DNA from: CAVZCK01 sp963798805
GTDB taxonomy: Bacteria; Pseudomonadota; Alphaproteobacteria; Rhizobiales; Rhodomicrobiaceae
Assembly: GCA_963798805.1 (NCBI GenBank)
Contig: CAWCVC010000015.1
Coordinates: forward strand, 357,155 to 421,154
Direction of reading: 5' to 3'
DNA: 64,000 bases
Position 1 is the first letter of the stretch, and every line of letters begins with the position of its first letter. Of this stretch, positions 35,906 to 45,574 are shown one piece after another. Both the position numbers and the translations under genes were made by a program. The notes under the pieces are model-generated. The model had not been told where the DNA came from and made no database searches. It saw nothing but the letters and a program-made list of their open reading frames with translations.

Positions 35906-36604
35906 CTAAGTCGACCGGTCGTCGATCAGCGGATTGGGTTTGGCGAGCGTTTCGAGGGACTTCAGATCAGAGACACGGATGGTTCCGCCGTCCACCTCGA
36001 CGCCATAAGGCTTCAGCGTGTTGAAGGCGCGGGAGAGGTTCTCGGGCGTCATGCCGAGCAGCGACGCTAGCGTGCGCTTGTCGTGAGGCAATTCCAGCGA
36101 ACCTGTGGCGCCCTGATCGCGGTGATAGCGTAGGAGGCGATTCGCGAGGCGCTCGACTGCCGATCTGAGTTTCAGGTTTTTGTGCTCCTTGACGACGCCG
36201 CGGTAGCAGCTCGCCAGCTCGACGACGATTGCGCGCGCGAAAGCCTCGTCCTTCTGGAAGGCGTCCCGGATATTTTCCGACGGAATCAGCAGGATCTTCG
36301 AGCGCTGGCAGGTGCGCGCCGACATCAGATAGACCGCATCCTTCAGGACTGCCGCCAAAATGAATGTGCCAACTGGGCGGACCATGCCCATTGTGGCTTC
36401 GCGTCCGTTGGAGCGGGCGTAAAGCTCGACGCATCCTTCAATGGCAATATACAGGAAGTCCGCGGGATCACCCTCCGCGATCAACTCCAATTGCGCAGGA
36501 AATGTCTGCAGATAGGCCGCCTGCATGAGGATTTCGAAGTTCTCGTCGCTCATGCTCTCGAAGAGCCGCAGGCTCCTCACTTGGGGCAAATCGGAAGATC
36601 GCAA
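35906..36604 (-). CDS. Crp/Fnr-family regulator, Dnr/NnrR type
   Basis: This 232-residue regulator has an N-terminal cyclic-nucleotide-type sensor fold (LRLFESMSDENFEILMQAAY to GMVRPVGTFILAAVLKDAVY), a long dimer helix and a C-terminal HTH (LPHDKRTLASLLGMTPENLS, RAFNTLKPYGVEVDG). It lacks the N-terminal cysteine cluster of true FNR, so it resembles Dnr/NnrR proteins that sense NO through haem or respond indirectly. The only start in frame is TTG at 36604, with AAGAGG eight bases before. It is divergent from narK and probably activates the nar operon. Confidence 0.85.
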   Translation of the reverse strand: MRSSDLPQVRSLRLFESMSDENFEILMQAAYLQTFPAQLELIAEGDPADFLYIAIEGCVELYARSNGREATMGMVRPVGTFILAAVLKDAVYLMSARTCQRSKILLIPSENIRDAFQKDEAFARAIVVELASCYRGVVKEHKNLKLRSAVERLANRLLRYHRDQGATGSLELPHDKRTLASLLGMTPENLSRAFNTLKPYGVEVDGGTIRVSDLKSLETLAKPNPLIDDRST

Positions 36605-36616
36605 GCCGTCATCCTC

Positions 36617-36630
36617 TTGATAAAGGTCAA
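36617..36630. promoter_or_regulatory. FNR/Dnr-type box at the regulator's own start
   Basis: TTGATAAAGGTCAA matches the FNR consensus TTGAT-N4-ATCAA at nine of ten positions. It lies only 12 bases upstream of the TTG start and touches the ribosome site of the Crp/Fnr gene, a location suited to autorepression. Confidence 0.65.
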
Positions 36631-36752
36631 GGATAGAATTGATGTTTTCATGTTAGCAATCACAGCACGCAGTCAATATGATTGATTTATTTCATGGCTA
36701 GCCTTGCTGCATGTCGCTGCGAAATTTGTTTCTTTTCCATGCTGTTACAGAG

Positions 36753-36766
36753 TTGATTCAAGTCAA
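36753..36766. promoter_or_regulatory. FNR/Dnr-type box upstream of narK
   Basis: TTGATTCAAGTCAA matches TTGAT-N4-ATCAA at nine of ten positions. Its centre is about 90 bases before the narK ATG. If it sits at -41.5, transcription would begin near 36801, leaving a 49-base leader. It is the likely activator site for anaerobic or NO-dependent expression of narK-narGHJI. Confidence 0.75.
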
Positions 36767-36849
36767 GTCTGACTTTTAGCCGGAACGCAATCTTCCCCTG
36801 CCAAAACACTGCAGAGCCGCCGTTTGCGCTCGCGAGAGGGGTTGAATTC

Positions 36850-39588
36850 ATGCATTCGCTCGAAGGCGTTACATCCGCTCAACAGAACAAAATCCTCGGC
36901 ATGAGCACGCTCGCCTTTACCGTGTGCTTTGCCGTGTGGACTATTTTCTCGATCATCGGCGTAAGGATCAAGCAGGAGCTGGGCCTTTCCGATACAGAAT
37001 TCGGCCTGCTCGCCGGAACGCCGATCCTCACCGGCTCTCTGTCGCGCATCTTTCTCGGCATCTGGACCGACCAATATGGCGGACGCAGCGTCTATGTGCT
37101 GACAATGCTGGCGGCCGCCGCCGCGACCTTCGCCCTCTCCTATGCAACGACCTATGAGATGATGCTGCTCGCCGGGCTCGGCGTCGGGCTTGCGGGCGGC
37201 TCTTTCGCGGTCGGCATCGCCTATGTGTCCAAATGGTATCCGAAAGAGAAGCAGGGGACTGCGCTCGGCATTTTCGGCGCTGGCAATGTTGGCGCGGCGG
37301 TGACGAAATTCTGCGCGCCGTTTGTCATGGTCGCGTTCGGCTGGACCGTGGTCGCGCAGGTATGGGCAGCGATTCTCGTCATCACCGCCATTCTGTTCTG
37401 GCTGACCACCGAGGACGATCCGGACCTGAAGGCCCGGCGGCGCGCCGGTATCCAAGCGCGCGGGGCGCTGCTACAGCTCGAGCCGCTGAAGAACCTGCAG
37501 GTCTGGCGTTTCTCGCTCTATTATTTCTTCGTGTTCGGCGCCTTCGTCGCTTTGGCGCTGTGGCTGCCGCGCTATCTGGTGGGAGCCTACGGCCTCGACA
37601 TCGAGAGCGCCGGCATAATCGCCGCCGCTTACTCGATCCCCGCATCGATTTTCCGCGCCTATGGCGGGCACCTCTCCGACAAATATGGCGCGCGCACCAT
37701 CATGTATTGGACGTTCGGCGTCGCGGCGCTACTCACCTTCATGCTGTCCTATCCGAATACGGACTATACGATTCATGGCATTCGCGGCCCGATCACCTTC
37801 TCCACAAGCATGGGGATCGTCCCCTTCACGGTGACGATCTTCGTGCTCGGCTTCTTCATGTCGCTGGGCAAGGCCGCCGTCTACAAGCACATCCCGGTCT
37901 ATTACCCGGACCACGTCGGCGCTGTCGGTGGTCTCGTCGGCATGATCGGCGGCCTCGGCGGCTTCGTCCTGCCGATCATGTTCGGAGCGATGCTCGATCT
38001 GACCGGCGTGTGGACAAGCTGCTTCATGCTGCTGTTCGTGGTCGTCTCCGTATCGATGCTGTGGATGCACATCGCCATTCGCGTCATGGAGCGGCAGGCG
38101 CTGCCTGCGGAATTGCAGTCGCTGCCGGAACTGCCGGAAATGCGCGAGATTCATGGCGAGGAGCAAAAGGGTGCTCTATCCGGCGTTATCGAGGATTGGC
38201 GTCCGGATGACGACGAATTCTGGGCGACGACCGGGCGGCGGATCGCGCGGCGCAATCTGTGGATCTCGATCCCCGCGCTGCTGCTCGCCTTCTCGGTCTG
38301 GATGGTGTGGAGCGTGGTCGTGGCAAAGCTGCCGGCGATCGGCTTCAACTACACCACCGACCAGCTCTTCTGGCTGGCGGCGCTTCCCGGGCTTTCCGGC
38401 GCGACGCTGCGCATCTTCTATTCCTTCATGGTGCCGATCTTCGGTGGGCGGCTGTGGACGACCCTGACCACGGCCTCGCTGCTGATCCCAGCTTTCGGCA
38501 TCGGCTATGCCGTTCAAAATCCGCAAACGCCCTATCTGATCTTCCTGGTGCTGGCGCTGCTTTGCGGGCTGGGCGGCGGCAATTTCGCCTCCTCGATGGC
38601 CAACATCTCCTTCTTCTTTCCGAAAAGGGAGAAGGGCAACGCGCTTGCGCTCAATGCCGGGCTCGGCAATCTCGGTGTCAGCGTGATGCAGTTCGTCGTT
38701 CCGCTGGTCATCACCGCCGGCGTATTCGGAGCACTGGGCGGCGACCCGCACACACTGTCGAATGGCGGCAAGCTATGGCTGCAAAATGCCGGCTTCATCT
38801 GGGTGCCGTTCCTGATCGCCGCGACTGTCGCGGCGTGGCTCGGAATGGACGATATCGCTTCGGCAAAAGCTTCCTTCGCCGAGCAGTCGGTGATCTTCAG
38901 CCGCACACATAATTGGGTGATGTGCTGGCTTTATACCGGGACCTTCGGCTCCTTCATCGGCTATTCCGCCGGCTTCCCGCTGCTCGTCAAGACCCAGTTC
39001 CCCGAGGTGAACTCGCTGCAATATGTCTTCCTCGGGCCGCTCGTCGGCGCACTCTCACGCGCCGCGACGGGTTGGATCTCCGACAAGTATGGCGGCGGGC
39101 GCGTCACCTTCTGGACCTTCGTGCTGATGATCGCTGCGGTGTTCGGCGTGCTGTTCTTCCTCGGCATCAAGGACCAGCCGGGCGCGTTCTGGGGCTTCTT
39201 CGCGATGTTCATGGTGCTGTTCTTCGCCACCGGCGTGGGCAACGCCTCGACCTTCCAGATGATTCCCGTGATCATGCGCAAGGAGATCGACCGGCTGATG
39301 CCGGAGTTGGCCACGGCCAAACGCGTGCGCCAGGCGGAGAAGGAGTTGGCCGCGATTATCGGCTTCACCTCGGCGATCGCCGCCTATGGCGCCTTCTTCA
39401 TCCCGAAATCCTACGGCTCGTCGATCACGCTGACCGGCGGTCCGGAGGCGGCGCTATGGTGCTTCATGCTGTTCTATGCGAGCTGCGCCCTCGTCACCTG
39501 GTTCGTCTACAACCGGCGCGGCGGACTGCTACGCGACATCGAGCGCGGTTTTGCCGCGCCCGCCGCGCACCCCACACCGGCAGAATAG
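36850..39588 (+). CDS. narK: Fused nitrate/nitrite transporter NarK1-NarK2
   Basis: This 912-residue protein is two complete 12-helix MFS carriers joined by a hydrophilic linker (about 425-465, GEEQKGALSGVIEDWRPDDD). The first half is NarK1-like, a presumed nitrate/proton symporter (GIWTDQYGGRSVYVLTMLAA; SKWYPKEKQGTALGIFGAGN is the nitrate signature region). The second is NarK2-like, a presumed nitrate/nitrite antiporter (GGGNFASSMANISFFFPKRE, ATGVGNASTFQMIPVI). The same fusion is known in Paracoccus. A GAGAGGGG site precedes the ATG. It leads the nar operon, 15 bases before narG. Confidence 0.93.
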   Translation: MHSLEGVTSAQQNKILGMSTLAFTVCFAVWTIFSIIGVRIKQELGLSDTEFGLLAGTPILTGSLSRIFLGIWTDQYGGRSVYVLTMLAAAAATFALSYATTYEMMLLAGLGVGLAGGSFAVGIAYVSKWYPKEKQGTALGIFGAGNVGAAVTKFCAPFVMVAFGWTVVAQVWAAILVITAILFWLTTEDDPDLKARRRAGIQARGALLQLEPLKNLQVWRFSLYYFFVFGAFVALALWLPRYLVGAYGLDIESAGIIAAAYSIPASIFRAYGGHLSDKYGARTIMYWTFGVAALLTFMLSYPNTDYTIHGIRGPITFSTSMGIVPFTVTIFVLGFFMSLGKAAVYKHIPVYYPDHVGAVGGLVGMIGGLGGFVLPIMFGAMLDLTGVWTSCFMLLFVVVSVSMLWMHIAIRVMERQALPAELQSLPELPEMREIHGEEQKGALSGVIEDWRPDDDEFWATTGRRIARRNLWISIPALLLAFSVWMVWSVVVAKLPAIGFNYTTDQLFWLAALPGLSGATLRIFYSFMVPIFGGRLWTTLTTASLLIPAFGIGYAVQNPQTPYLIFLVLALLCGLGGGNFASSMANISFFFPKREKGNALALNAGLGNLGVSVMQFVVPLVITAGVFGALGGDPHTLSNGGKLWLQNAGFIWVPFLIAATVAAWLGMDDIASAKASFAEQSVIFSRTHNWVMCWLYTGTFGSFIGYSAGFPLLVKTQFPEVNSLQYVFLGPLVGALSRAATGWISDKYGGGRVTFWTFVLMIAAVFGVLFFLGIKDQPGAFWGFFAMFMVLFFATGVGNASTFQMIPVIMRKEIDRLMPELATAKRVRQAEKELAAIIGFTSAIAAYGAFFIPKSYGSSITLTGGPEAALWCFMLFYASCALVTWFVYNRRGGLLRDIERGFAAPAAHPTPAE

Positions 39589-39603
39589 CGAGAGGAAAAA
39601 ATT

Positions 39604-42600
39604 ATGAGCCATCTTCTCGACCGCCTGAATTTTCTGGCGAAGAAGAATGTCGGGACCTTCTCGAACGGCCACGGCGTCATGACGAACGAAAGCCGCGCCT
39701 GGGAGGACAGCTATCGCAAGCGCTGGCAGCACGACAAGATCGTGCGCTCCACCCATGGCGCGAATTGCACCGGCTCCTGCTCCTGGAAGATCTACGTGAA
39801 GGGCGGGATCGTCACCTGGGAAACGCAGCAGACGGACTATCCCCGCACGCGCCCCGACTTGCCGAACCACGAGCCGCGCGGCTGCTCTCGCGGCGCCAGC
39901 TATAGCTGGTACATGTATTCGGCGAACCGGGTGAAATATCCGCTGATCCGGTCGCGGCTACTCAAGCTGTGGCGTAAGGAGCGGATGGCCAAGACGCCGG
40001 TCGCCGCCTGGGAGGCGATCCAGACCGATCCGGAGAAGCGCCGCGACTATACGAAGATGCGCGGTCTCGGTGGTTTCGTCCGCGCCACCTGGCACGAGGT
40101 CAACGAGATCATCGCCGCGGCCAACGCCTATACGGCAAAGAAATACGGCCCTGACCGCGTCATCGGCTTCTCGCCGATCCCGGCCATGTCGATGGTCTCC
40201 TATGCTGCGGGCTCGCGCTATCTGTCGCTCTTGGGCGGCACCTGCATGTCCTTCTACGACTGGTATTGCGACCTGCCGCCCGCCTCGCCGATGACCTGGG
40301 GCGAGCAGACCGACGTGCCCGAATCGGCGGACTGGTATAATTCCGGCTTCCTGATGCTGTGGGGCTCGAACGTGCCGCAGACCCGCACACCGGATGCGCA
40401 TTTCTACACAGAGGTCCGCTATAAAGGCGCCAAATCGGTCGTGGTGTCGCCGGACTATTCCGAGGCCGCCAAATTCGCCGATCTGTGGCTGCATCCGAAA
40501 CAGGGAACCGACGCGGCCCTTGCCATGGCAATGGGGCATGTGATCCTGCGCGAGTTTCATCTCGATCGGCAGGCGGAGTATTTCGACGATTACTGCCGCC
40601 GCTACACCGACATGCCTATGCTCGTGCGCCTCGTCGAGAAGAATGGCGCCTATGTGCCGGACCGGCTCGTCCGGGCGTCCGAATTCGAAGGGGCACTTGG
40701 CGAGACAAATAATCCCGAATGGAAGACCGTCGCATTCGATAGCGCGACGAAAAAGCTGGTCGTGCCGACCGGCTCGGTCGGTTTCCGTTGGGGCGAGCAA
40801 GGCAAATGGAACCTCGAGGCCAAGGATGGCCGGGGGGCGGATGTCGAACTGGCCATGACCTTCATTATGGAGGGCGACCATGATTTCGTAACCGACGTCG
40901 CTCTCCCCTATTTCGGCAATCGTGAGCACGACTATTTCGAAGGCACCGACCACGAAAGCGTTCTGCATCGCGCCGTTCCCGCCAAGAAGGTTCAGCTTGC
41001 GGATGGAGAGGCGCTGGTCGCCACCGTGTTCGACCTGTTGGTGGCGAATTACGGTCTCGACCGCGGTCTGGGCGATAACAGCGCCGCGATGTCCTACGAC
41101 GATAATGTGCCATATACCCCGGCTTGGGCGGAGCAGATTACGGGCGTGCCGCGGAAGCAGATCATCGAGGTGGCCCGCGAATTCGCCCGCAACGCCGAGA
41201 AGACCGGCGGGCGCTCGATGGTCATTCTCGGCGCCGGCTTGAACCACTGGTACCACATGGACATGAACTACCGGGGGATCATCAATCTCCTGGTGATGTG
41301 CGGCTGCATCGGCCAGTCCGGCGGCGGCTGGAGTCACTATGTCGGGCAGGAGAAGCTGCGCCCGCAGACCGGCTGGCTGCCGCTGGCTTTCGCGCTCGAC
41401 TGGGGGCGCCCGCCCCGACAGATGAACTCGACATCGTTCTTCTATGCGCATACGGATCAATGGCGCTACGAGACGCTGAAAGTCGACGAGATCCTGTCGC
41501 CGACCGCGCCGGATGGTCCGTGGGACGGCACGCTGATCGACTATAACATCCGCGCCGAGCGCATGGGCTGGCTGCCTTCCGCTCCGCAGCTAGAGACCAA
41601 CCCGCTGGAGGTCGCGAAAGCGGCGGCGGCAGCCGGACAGGAGGCGAAGGACTATGTCGCCACGCATTTGAAGGCCGGCACCCTTCGCCTGTCCTGTGAG
41701 GATCCAGACAAGCCTGTCAACTGGCCGCGCAATCTGTTCGTCTGGCGCTCGAACCTGCTCGGCTCGTCCGGCAAGGGCCATGAATATTTCCTTAAGCACC
41801 TGCTCGGCACGTCGCATGGCGTACTCGGCAAGGATCTCGGCGACGAGGGGCGCCAGCGCGCCAAGGAAGCCGTCTGGCACGACGAAGCTCCGGAAGGCAA
41901 GCTCGACCTGCTCGTCACGCTCGACTTCCGCATGTCGACCACCTGCGTCTATTCCGACATCGTGCTGCCGACCGCCACCTGGTACGAGAAGAACGATCTC
42001 AACACCTCGGACATGCATCCCTTCATCCACCCGCTGACGAGCGCCGCCGATCCGGCCTGGGAAGCACGCACGGACTGGGACATCTTCAAGGGAATCGCCA
42101 GGAAATTCTCGGAAATTGCGCCCGAGGTGCTCGGAGTCGAGAAGGATGTGGTGCTCGTGCCGATCCTGCACGACACGCCCGGCGAGATCGCCCAGGCGCT
42201 CGACGTCAGGGACTGGAAGACGGGCGAGACCAATGCGGTGCCCGGCAAGACCATGCCGAATGTCGCCGTGGTGGAACGGGACTACCCGAACCTTTATAAG
42301 CGCTTCACTGCGCTCGGACCGCTGATGGACAAGCTCGGCAATGGCGGCAAGGGCATTTCCTGGAACACCGAGCATGAGGTTGAGCTGCTCGCCCGGCTCA
42401 ATGGGGTCGTCGCTGACGGCGCAACCAAAGGTCGTCCACGGATCGAAACGGACATCGACGCGACCGAGGTCATTTTGTCGCTCGCGCCTGAGACCAACGG
42501 AGAAGTGGCGGTCAAAGCCTGGGAAGCGCTGTCCAAGGCTACGGGGCGCGATCACGCCCACCTCGCCATCCCGAAGGAAGATGAAAAAATCCGCTTCCGC

Positions 42601-43359
42601 GACGTGGTCGCGCAGCCGCGCAAGATCATCTCTTCGCCGACCTGGTCCGGGATCGAGTCGGAAAAAGTCTGCTATAATGCCGGCTACACCAATGTCCATG
42701 AGTTGATCCCCTGGCGCACCCTGACTGGCCGTCAGCAGCTCTATCAGGACCATCTGTGGATGCGCGCTTTCGGCGAGGCGCTGTGCGTCTACCGTCCGCC
42801 CATCGACACCAAGTCCGTCAATCCTGTTATCGAGGCCAAGTCGGACGGACGTCCGCATGTGGTGCTGAACTTCATCACGCCGCATCAGAAATGGGGCATC
42901 CATTCAACGTATACGGATAATCTTCTGATGCTGACGCTCAATCGCGGTGGCCCGGTTGTCTGGATCTCCGAGACTGACGCGGCGAAGGCCGGGATCGTCG
43001 ATAATGACTGGGTCGAGGTCTACAACGCCAATGGCGCGCTCACGGCGCGCGCTGTCGTCTCCCAGCGCATGAAGGACGGCACGATCTTCATGTATCACGC
43101 GCAGGAGAAGATCGTGAACACGCCCGGCTCGCAGCTCACGCAGCAGCGCGGCGGCATTCACAACTCGGTCACGCGGGCGATCACCAAACCGACCCACATG
43201 ATCGGCGGCTACGCCCAGCAGTCCTACGGCTTCAACTATTACGGCACCGTCGGGTCCAACCGCGACGAGTTCGTCGTCGTCCACAAGCTGGAAAAAGTGG
43301 ACTGGATGGAAGAGCCGTACCGCGAAACGACTGCTCAAGCGAAAGAGGCGGCGGAATGA
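39604..43359 (+). CDS. narG: Respiratory nitrate reductase alpha subunit
   Basis: This 1251-residue subunit carries the molybdenum bis-MGD cofactor and reduces nitrate to nitrite on the cytoplasmic face. The FS0 cluster ligands are His51, Cys55, Cys59 and Cys94 (STHGANCTGSCSW, EPRGCSRGASYSW). The molybdenum-ligand Asp lies in SFYDWYCDLPPASPMTWGEQ (about residue 223). Length and start match NarG of other bacteria, with the usual N-terminal LLDRLNFLAKK. It normally lies directly before narH, but here a 676-base gap with an opposing gene intervenes. Confidence 0.96.
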   Translation: MSHLLDRLNFLAKKNVGTFSNGHGVMTNESRAWEDSYRKRWQHDKIVRSTHGANCTGSCSWKIYVKGGIVTWETQQTDYPRTRPDLPNHEPRGCSRGASYSWYMYSANRVKYPLIRSRLLKLWRKERMAKTPVAAWEAIQTDPEKRRDYTKMRGLGGFVRATWHEVNEIIAAANAYTAKKYGPDRVIGFSPIPAMSMVSYAAGSRYLSLLGGTCMSFYDWYCDLPPASPMTWGEQTDVPESADWYNSGFLMLWGSNVPQTRTPDAHFYTEVRYKGAKSVVVSPDYSEAAKFADLWLHPKQGTDAALAMAMGHVILREFHLDRQAEYFDDYCRRYTDMPMLVRLVEKNGAYVPDRLVRASEFEGALGETNNPEWKTVAFDSATKKLVVPTGSVGFRWGEQGKWNLEAKDGRGADVELAMTFIMEGDHDFVTDVALPYFGNREHDYFEGTDHESVLHRAVPAKKVQLADGEALVATVFDLLVANYGLDRGLGDNSAAMSYDDNVPYTPAWAEQITGVPRKQIIEVAREFARNAEKTGGRSMVILGAGLNHWYHMDMNYRGIINLLVMCGCIGQSGGGWSHYVGQEKLRPQTGWLPLAFALDWGRPPRQMNSTSFFYAHTDQWRYETLKVDEILSPTAPDGPWDGTLIDYNIRAERMGWLPSAPQLETNPLEVAKAAAAAGQEAKDYVATHLKAGTLRLSCEDPDKPVNWPRNLFVWRSNLLGSSGKGHEYFLKHLLGTSHGVLGKDLGDEGRQRAKEAVWHDEAPEGKLDLLVTLDFRMSTTCVYSDIVLPTATWYEKNDLNTSDMHPFIHPLTSAADPAWEARTDWDIFKGIARKFSEIAPEVLGVEKDVVLVPILHDTPGEIAQALDVRDWKTGETNAVPGKTMPNVAVVERDYPNLYKRFTALGPLMDKLGNGGKGISWNTEHEVELLARLNGVVADGATKGRPRIETDIDATEVILSLAPETNGEVAVKAWEALSKATGRDHAHLAIPKEDEKIRFRDVVAQPRKIISSPTWSGIESEKVCYNAGYTNVHELIPWRTLTGRQQLYQDHLWMRAFGEALCVYRPPIDTKSVNPVIEAKSDGRPHVVLNFITPHQKWGIHSTYTDNLLMLTLNRGGPVVWISETDAAKAGIVDNDWVEVYNANGALTARAVVSQRMKDGTIFMYHAQEKIVNTPGSQLTQQRGGIHNSVTRAITKPTHMIGGYAQQSYGFNYYGTVGSNRDEFVVVHKLEKVDWMEEPYRETTAQAKEAAE

Positions 43360-43376
43360 GGCGCGCAACAATCGCC

Positions 43377-43928
43377 TTACTCAACCAGTTCCGAGCTGGC
43401 CCCGCTAAGCGTTTCCCGACGGTCTGCGTTACTGACGGTCTCCAGCGCCGTTGCCGGACGATCCGTCCGGCGCAGGGTGGTAAAGGTCCCATCTGTTTCC
43501 AGGACGACCGCGCCAACCTCTTCAATGCGCGGAATCCCCTGCGAACGGATCGCTGCAATTACCTCCTCCCCTGTGATGCGCTCAGCACGCAGCTCGCGTT
43601 CGAGGAAACGGCCTTCGAAGAGCAGCATTCGGGGTTCGGATTTTATGAGGCTTCGGACGGTCTCGGATCGCACCGCGAGCCAGGCTATGAGGTATTGCAG
43701 CCCGATCAGCGTGAGAAAAGCCGTAACGCCTTCAGCCAGCGCGACGTCACGGGCCAACAATATCGTTGCCAGCGTGGAACCGAGCGCTACCGTGACGACG
43801 AGGTCAAAGGCATTCATTTTGGCGAGCGTGCGCTTTCCCGAGATGCGCAGCAGCACAAGGAGGGCAAAATAGGCCAGCGCTCCGACGAGAAGCGTTCGAC
43901 CTATTCCCATCCAACCATCGAAGAACAT
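43377..43928 (-). CDS. DUF421 (YetF-like) membrane protein, antisense between narG and narH
   Basis: From ATG 43928 (MFFDGWMGIGRTLLVGALAY) this is a 183-residue protein with three N-terminal helices, the conserved RISGKRTLAKMNAFDLVVTV motif of DUF421, and a small cytoplasmic domain (ERELRAERITGEEVIAAIRS, VLETDGTFTTLRR). Its function is unknown; YetF homologues are linked to the cell envelope. A longer frame to 44051 would overlap narH and is unlikely. Its stop lies 17 bases after narG's. Any nar message crossing it is antisense to this gene. Confidence 0.88.
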   Translation of the reverse strand: MFFDGWMGIGRTLLVGALAYFALLVLLRISGKRTLAKMNAFDLVVTVALGSTLATILLARDVALAEGVTAFLTLIGLQYLIAWLAVRSETVRSLIKSEPRMLLFEGRFLERELRAERITGEEVIAAIRSQGIPRIEEVGAVVLETDGTFTTLRRTDRPATALETVSNADRRETLSGASSELVE

Positions 43929-44035
43929 ATCCGCCTCCGGTTCTATAGCGCAACGCGCGAGAGAGGCGGTGGTTTCGCCATGCGCCGCGGGAATACCGCC
44001 AGCCAATCTCATCGGGCGAGAAGGGAGACGATCCA

Positions 44036-45562
44036 ATGAAGATCCGTGCACAAATCGGCATGGTGCTCAACCTCGACAAATGCATCGGGTGTCACACCTG
44101 CTCCGTGACCTGCAAGAACGTCTGGACAAACCGCGAGGGCGTCGAATACGCCTGGTTCAACAATGTCGAGACCAAGCCCGGCATCGGCTATCCCAAGGAA
44201 TGGGAGAACCAGAAGAAGTGGAACGGCGGCTGGGTCCGCAAGCCGAACGGCAAGATCGAGCCGAAGATGGGCGCCAAATGGCGCATCCTGGCCAAGATCT
44301 TCGCCAATCCGGACCTGCCCGAGATCGACGACTATTACGAGCCCTTCGACTTCGATTACGGGCATCTGCAGACCGCCAGGGAGAGCCAGGCCTCGCCGAC
44401 CGCCCGCCCGCGCTCGATGATCACCGGCGAGCGGATGCAGAAGATCGAATGGGGGCCGAACTGGGAGGAGATCCTCGGCGGCGAGTTCTCCAAGCGCTCG
44501 AAGGACACCAATTTCGAAGGGGTCGAGAAGGAGATTTACGGCCAGTTCGAAAATACCTTCATGATGTATCTGCCGCGCCTGTGCGAGCACTGCCTCAACC
44601 CGACCTGCGTGGCGGCGTGCCCGTCGGGCGCGATCTACAAGCGCGAGGATGATGGCATCGTCCTCATCGACCAAGAGAAATGCCGGGGCTGGCGCATGTG
44701 CGTCTCGGGGTGCCCCTACAAGAAGATCTATTACAACTGGTCGTCCGGCAAATCGGAGAAATGCGTGTTCTGCTATCCGCGCATCGAGGCCGGCCAGCCG
44801 ACCGTGTGCTCGGAGACCTGCGTCGGGCGCATCCGCTATCTCGGCGTCATCCTCTACGATGCCGACCGGATCGCCGAAGCGGCGTCGACGGCCGATGAGC
44901 AGGATCTCTATGAGGAGCAGCTCAAAGTCTTCCTCGACCCGAACGATCCCAAGGTGATCGCGCAGGCGCGCAAGGACGGCGTTCCCGAGGCATGGCTGGA
45001 AGCGGCCAAGCGCTCGCCGGTCTACAAGATGGCGATGGAATGGAAGGTCGCCTTCCCTCTGCATCCGGAATATCGCACGCTGCCGATGGTCTGGTATGTG
45101 CCGCCGCTGTCGCCGGTTCAGTCCGCCGCCGAGGCCGGCAAGCTCGATTGGGACAATGGCCTGCCGGACGTGCGCTCACTCCGCATCCCCGTGCGCTATC
45201 TCGCCAACCTGCTGACCGCCGGCAAGGAGGAGCCTGTCGTCTCCGCGCTGGAGCGGATGCTCGCCATGCGCGCCTATATGCGGGGGAAAAGCGTCGACGG
45301 CGTCATCGACGAGGGTGTGGCCAAGCATGTCGGCATGACCGGCGCGATGATCGAGGAGATGTACCAGATTATGGCCATCGCCAACTACGAAGACCGCTTC
45401 GTCATTCCGACCACGCATCGCGAGATCAGCGAGGACGCCTATGACGTGCGCGGCTCCTGCGGCTTCTCGTTCGGCAATGGCTGCTCCGGCGGCACGTCGG
45501 ATGCCGATCTGTTCGGCGCCAAGCGGAAGAAGCGCGTTCAAACGCCCACGGACGTTTTCTAA
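44036..45562 (+). CDS. narH: Respiratory nitrate reductase beta subunit
   Basis: This 508-residue subunit passes electrons from NarI to NarG through four iron-sulfur clusters. Ligand groups are CIGCHTCSVTC (16-26), CEHCLNPTCVAACPSGAIY, EKCRGWRMCVSGCPYKK (Trp replaces a Cys, giving the 3Fe-4S centre) and CVFCYPRIEAGQPTVCSETC. The ATG follows GAAGGGAG. It is 13 bases before narJ. Its spacing from narG is abnormal because of the DUF421 gene, and no FNR box was seen in 43929-44035. Confidence 0.96.
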   Translation: MKIRAQIGMVLNLDKCIGCHTCSVTCKNVWTNREGVEYAWFNNVETKPGIGYPKEWENQKKWNGGWVRKPNGKIEPKMGAKWRILAKIFANPDLPEIDDYYEPFDFDYGHLQTARESQASPTARPRSMITGERMQKIEWGPNWEEILGGEFSKRSKDTNFEGVEKEIYGQFENTFMMYLPRLCEHCLNPTCVAACPSGAIYKREDDGIVLIDQEKCRGWRMCVSGCPYKKIYYNWSSGKSEKCVFCYPRIEAGQPTVCSETCVGRIRYLGVILYDADRIAEAASTADEQDLYEEQLKVFLDPNDPKVIAQARKDGVPEAWLEAAKRSPVYKMAMEWKVAFPLHPEYRTLPMVWYVPPLSPVQSAAEAGKLDWDNGLPDVRSLRIPVRYLANLLTAGKEEPVVSALERMLAMRAYMRGKSVDGVIDEGVAKHVGMTGAMIEEMYQIMAIANYEDRFVIPTTHREISEDAYDVRGSCGFSFGNGCSGGTSDADLFGAKRKKRVQTPTDVF

Positions 45563-45574
45563 GGAGAGCGCTCT

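Noticed and set aside
37233..38210. 325-codon plus-strand frame inside narK
   Set aside because: It is an out-of-frame His/Arg-rich reading of the narK fusion.
39958..41460. 500-codon minus-strand frame opposite narG
   Set aside because: It is a GC-driven shadow of narG, whose sequence is highly conserved; the same holds for 41590-42903.
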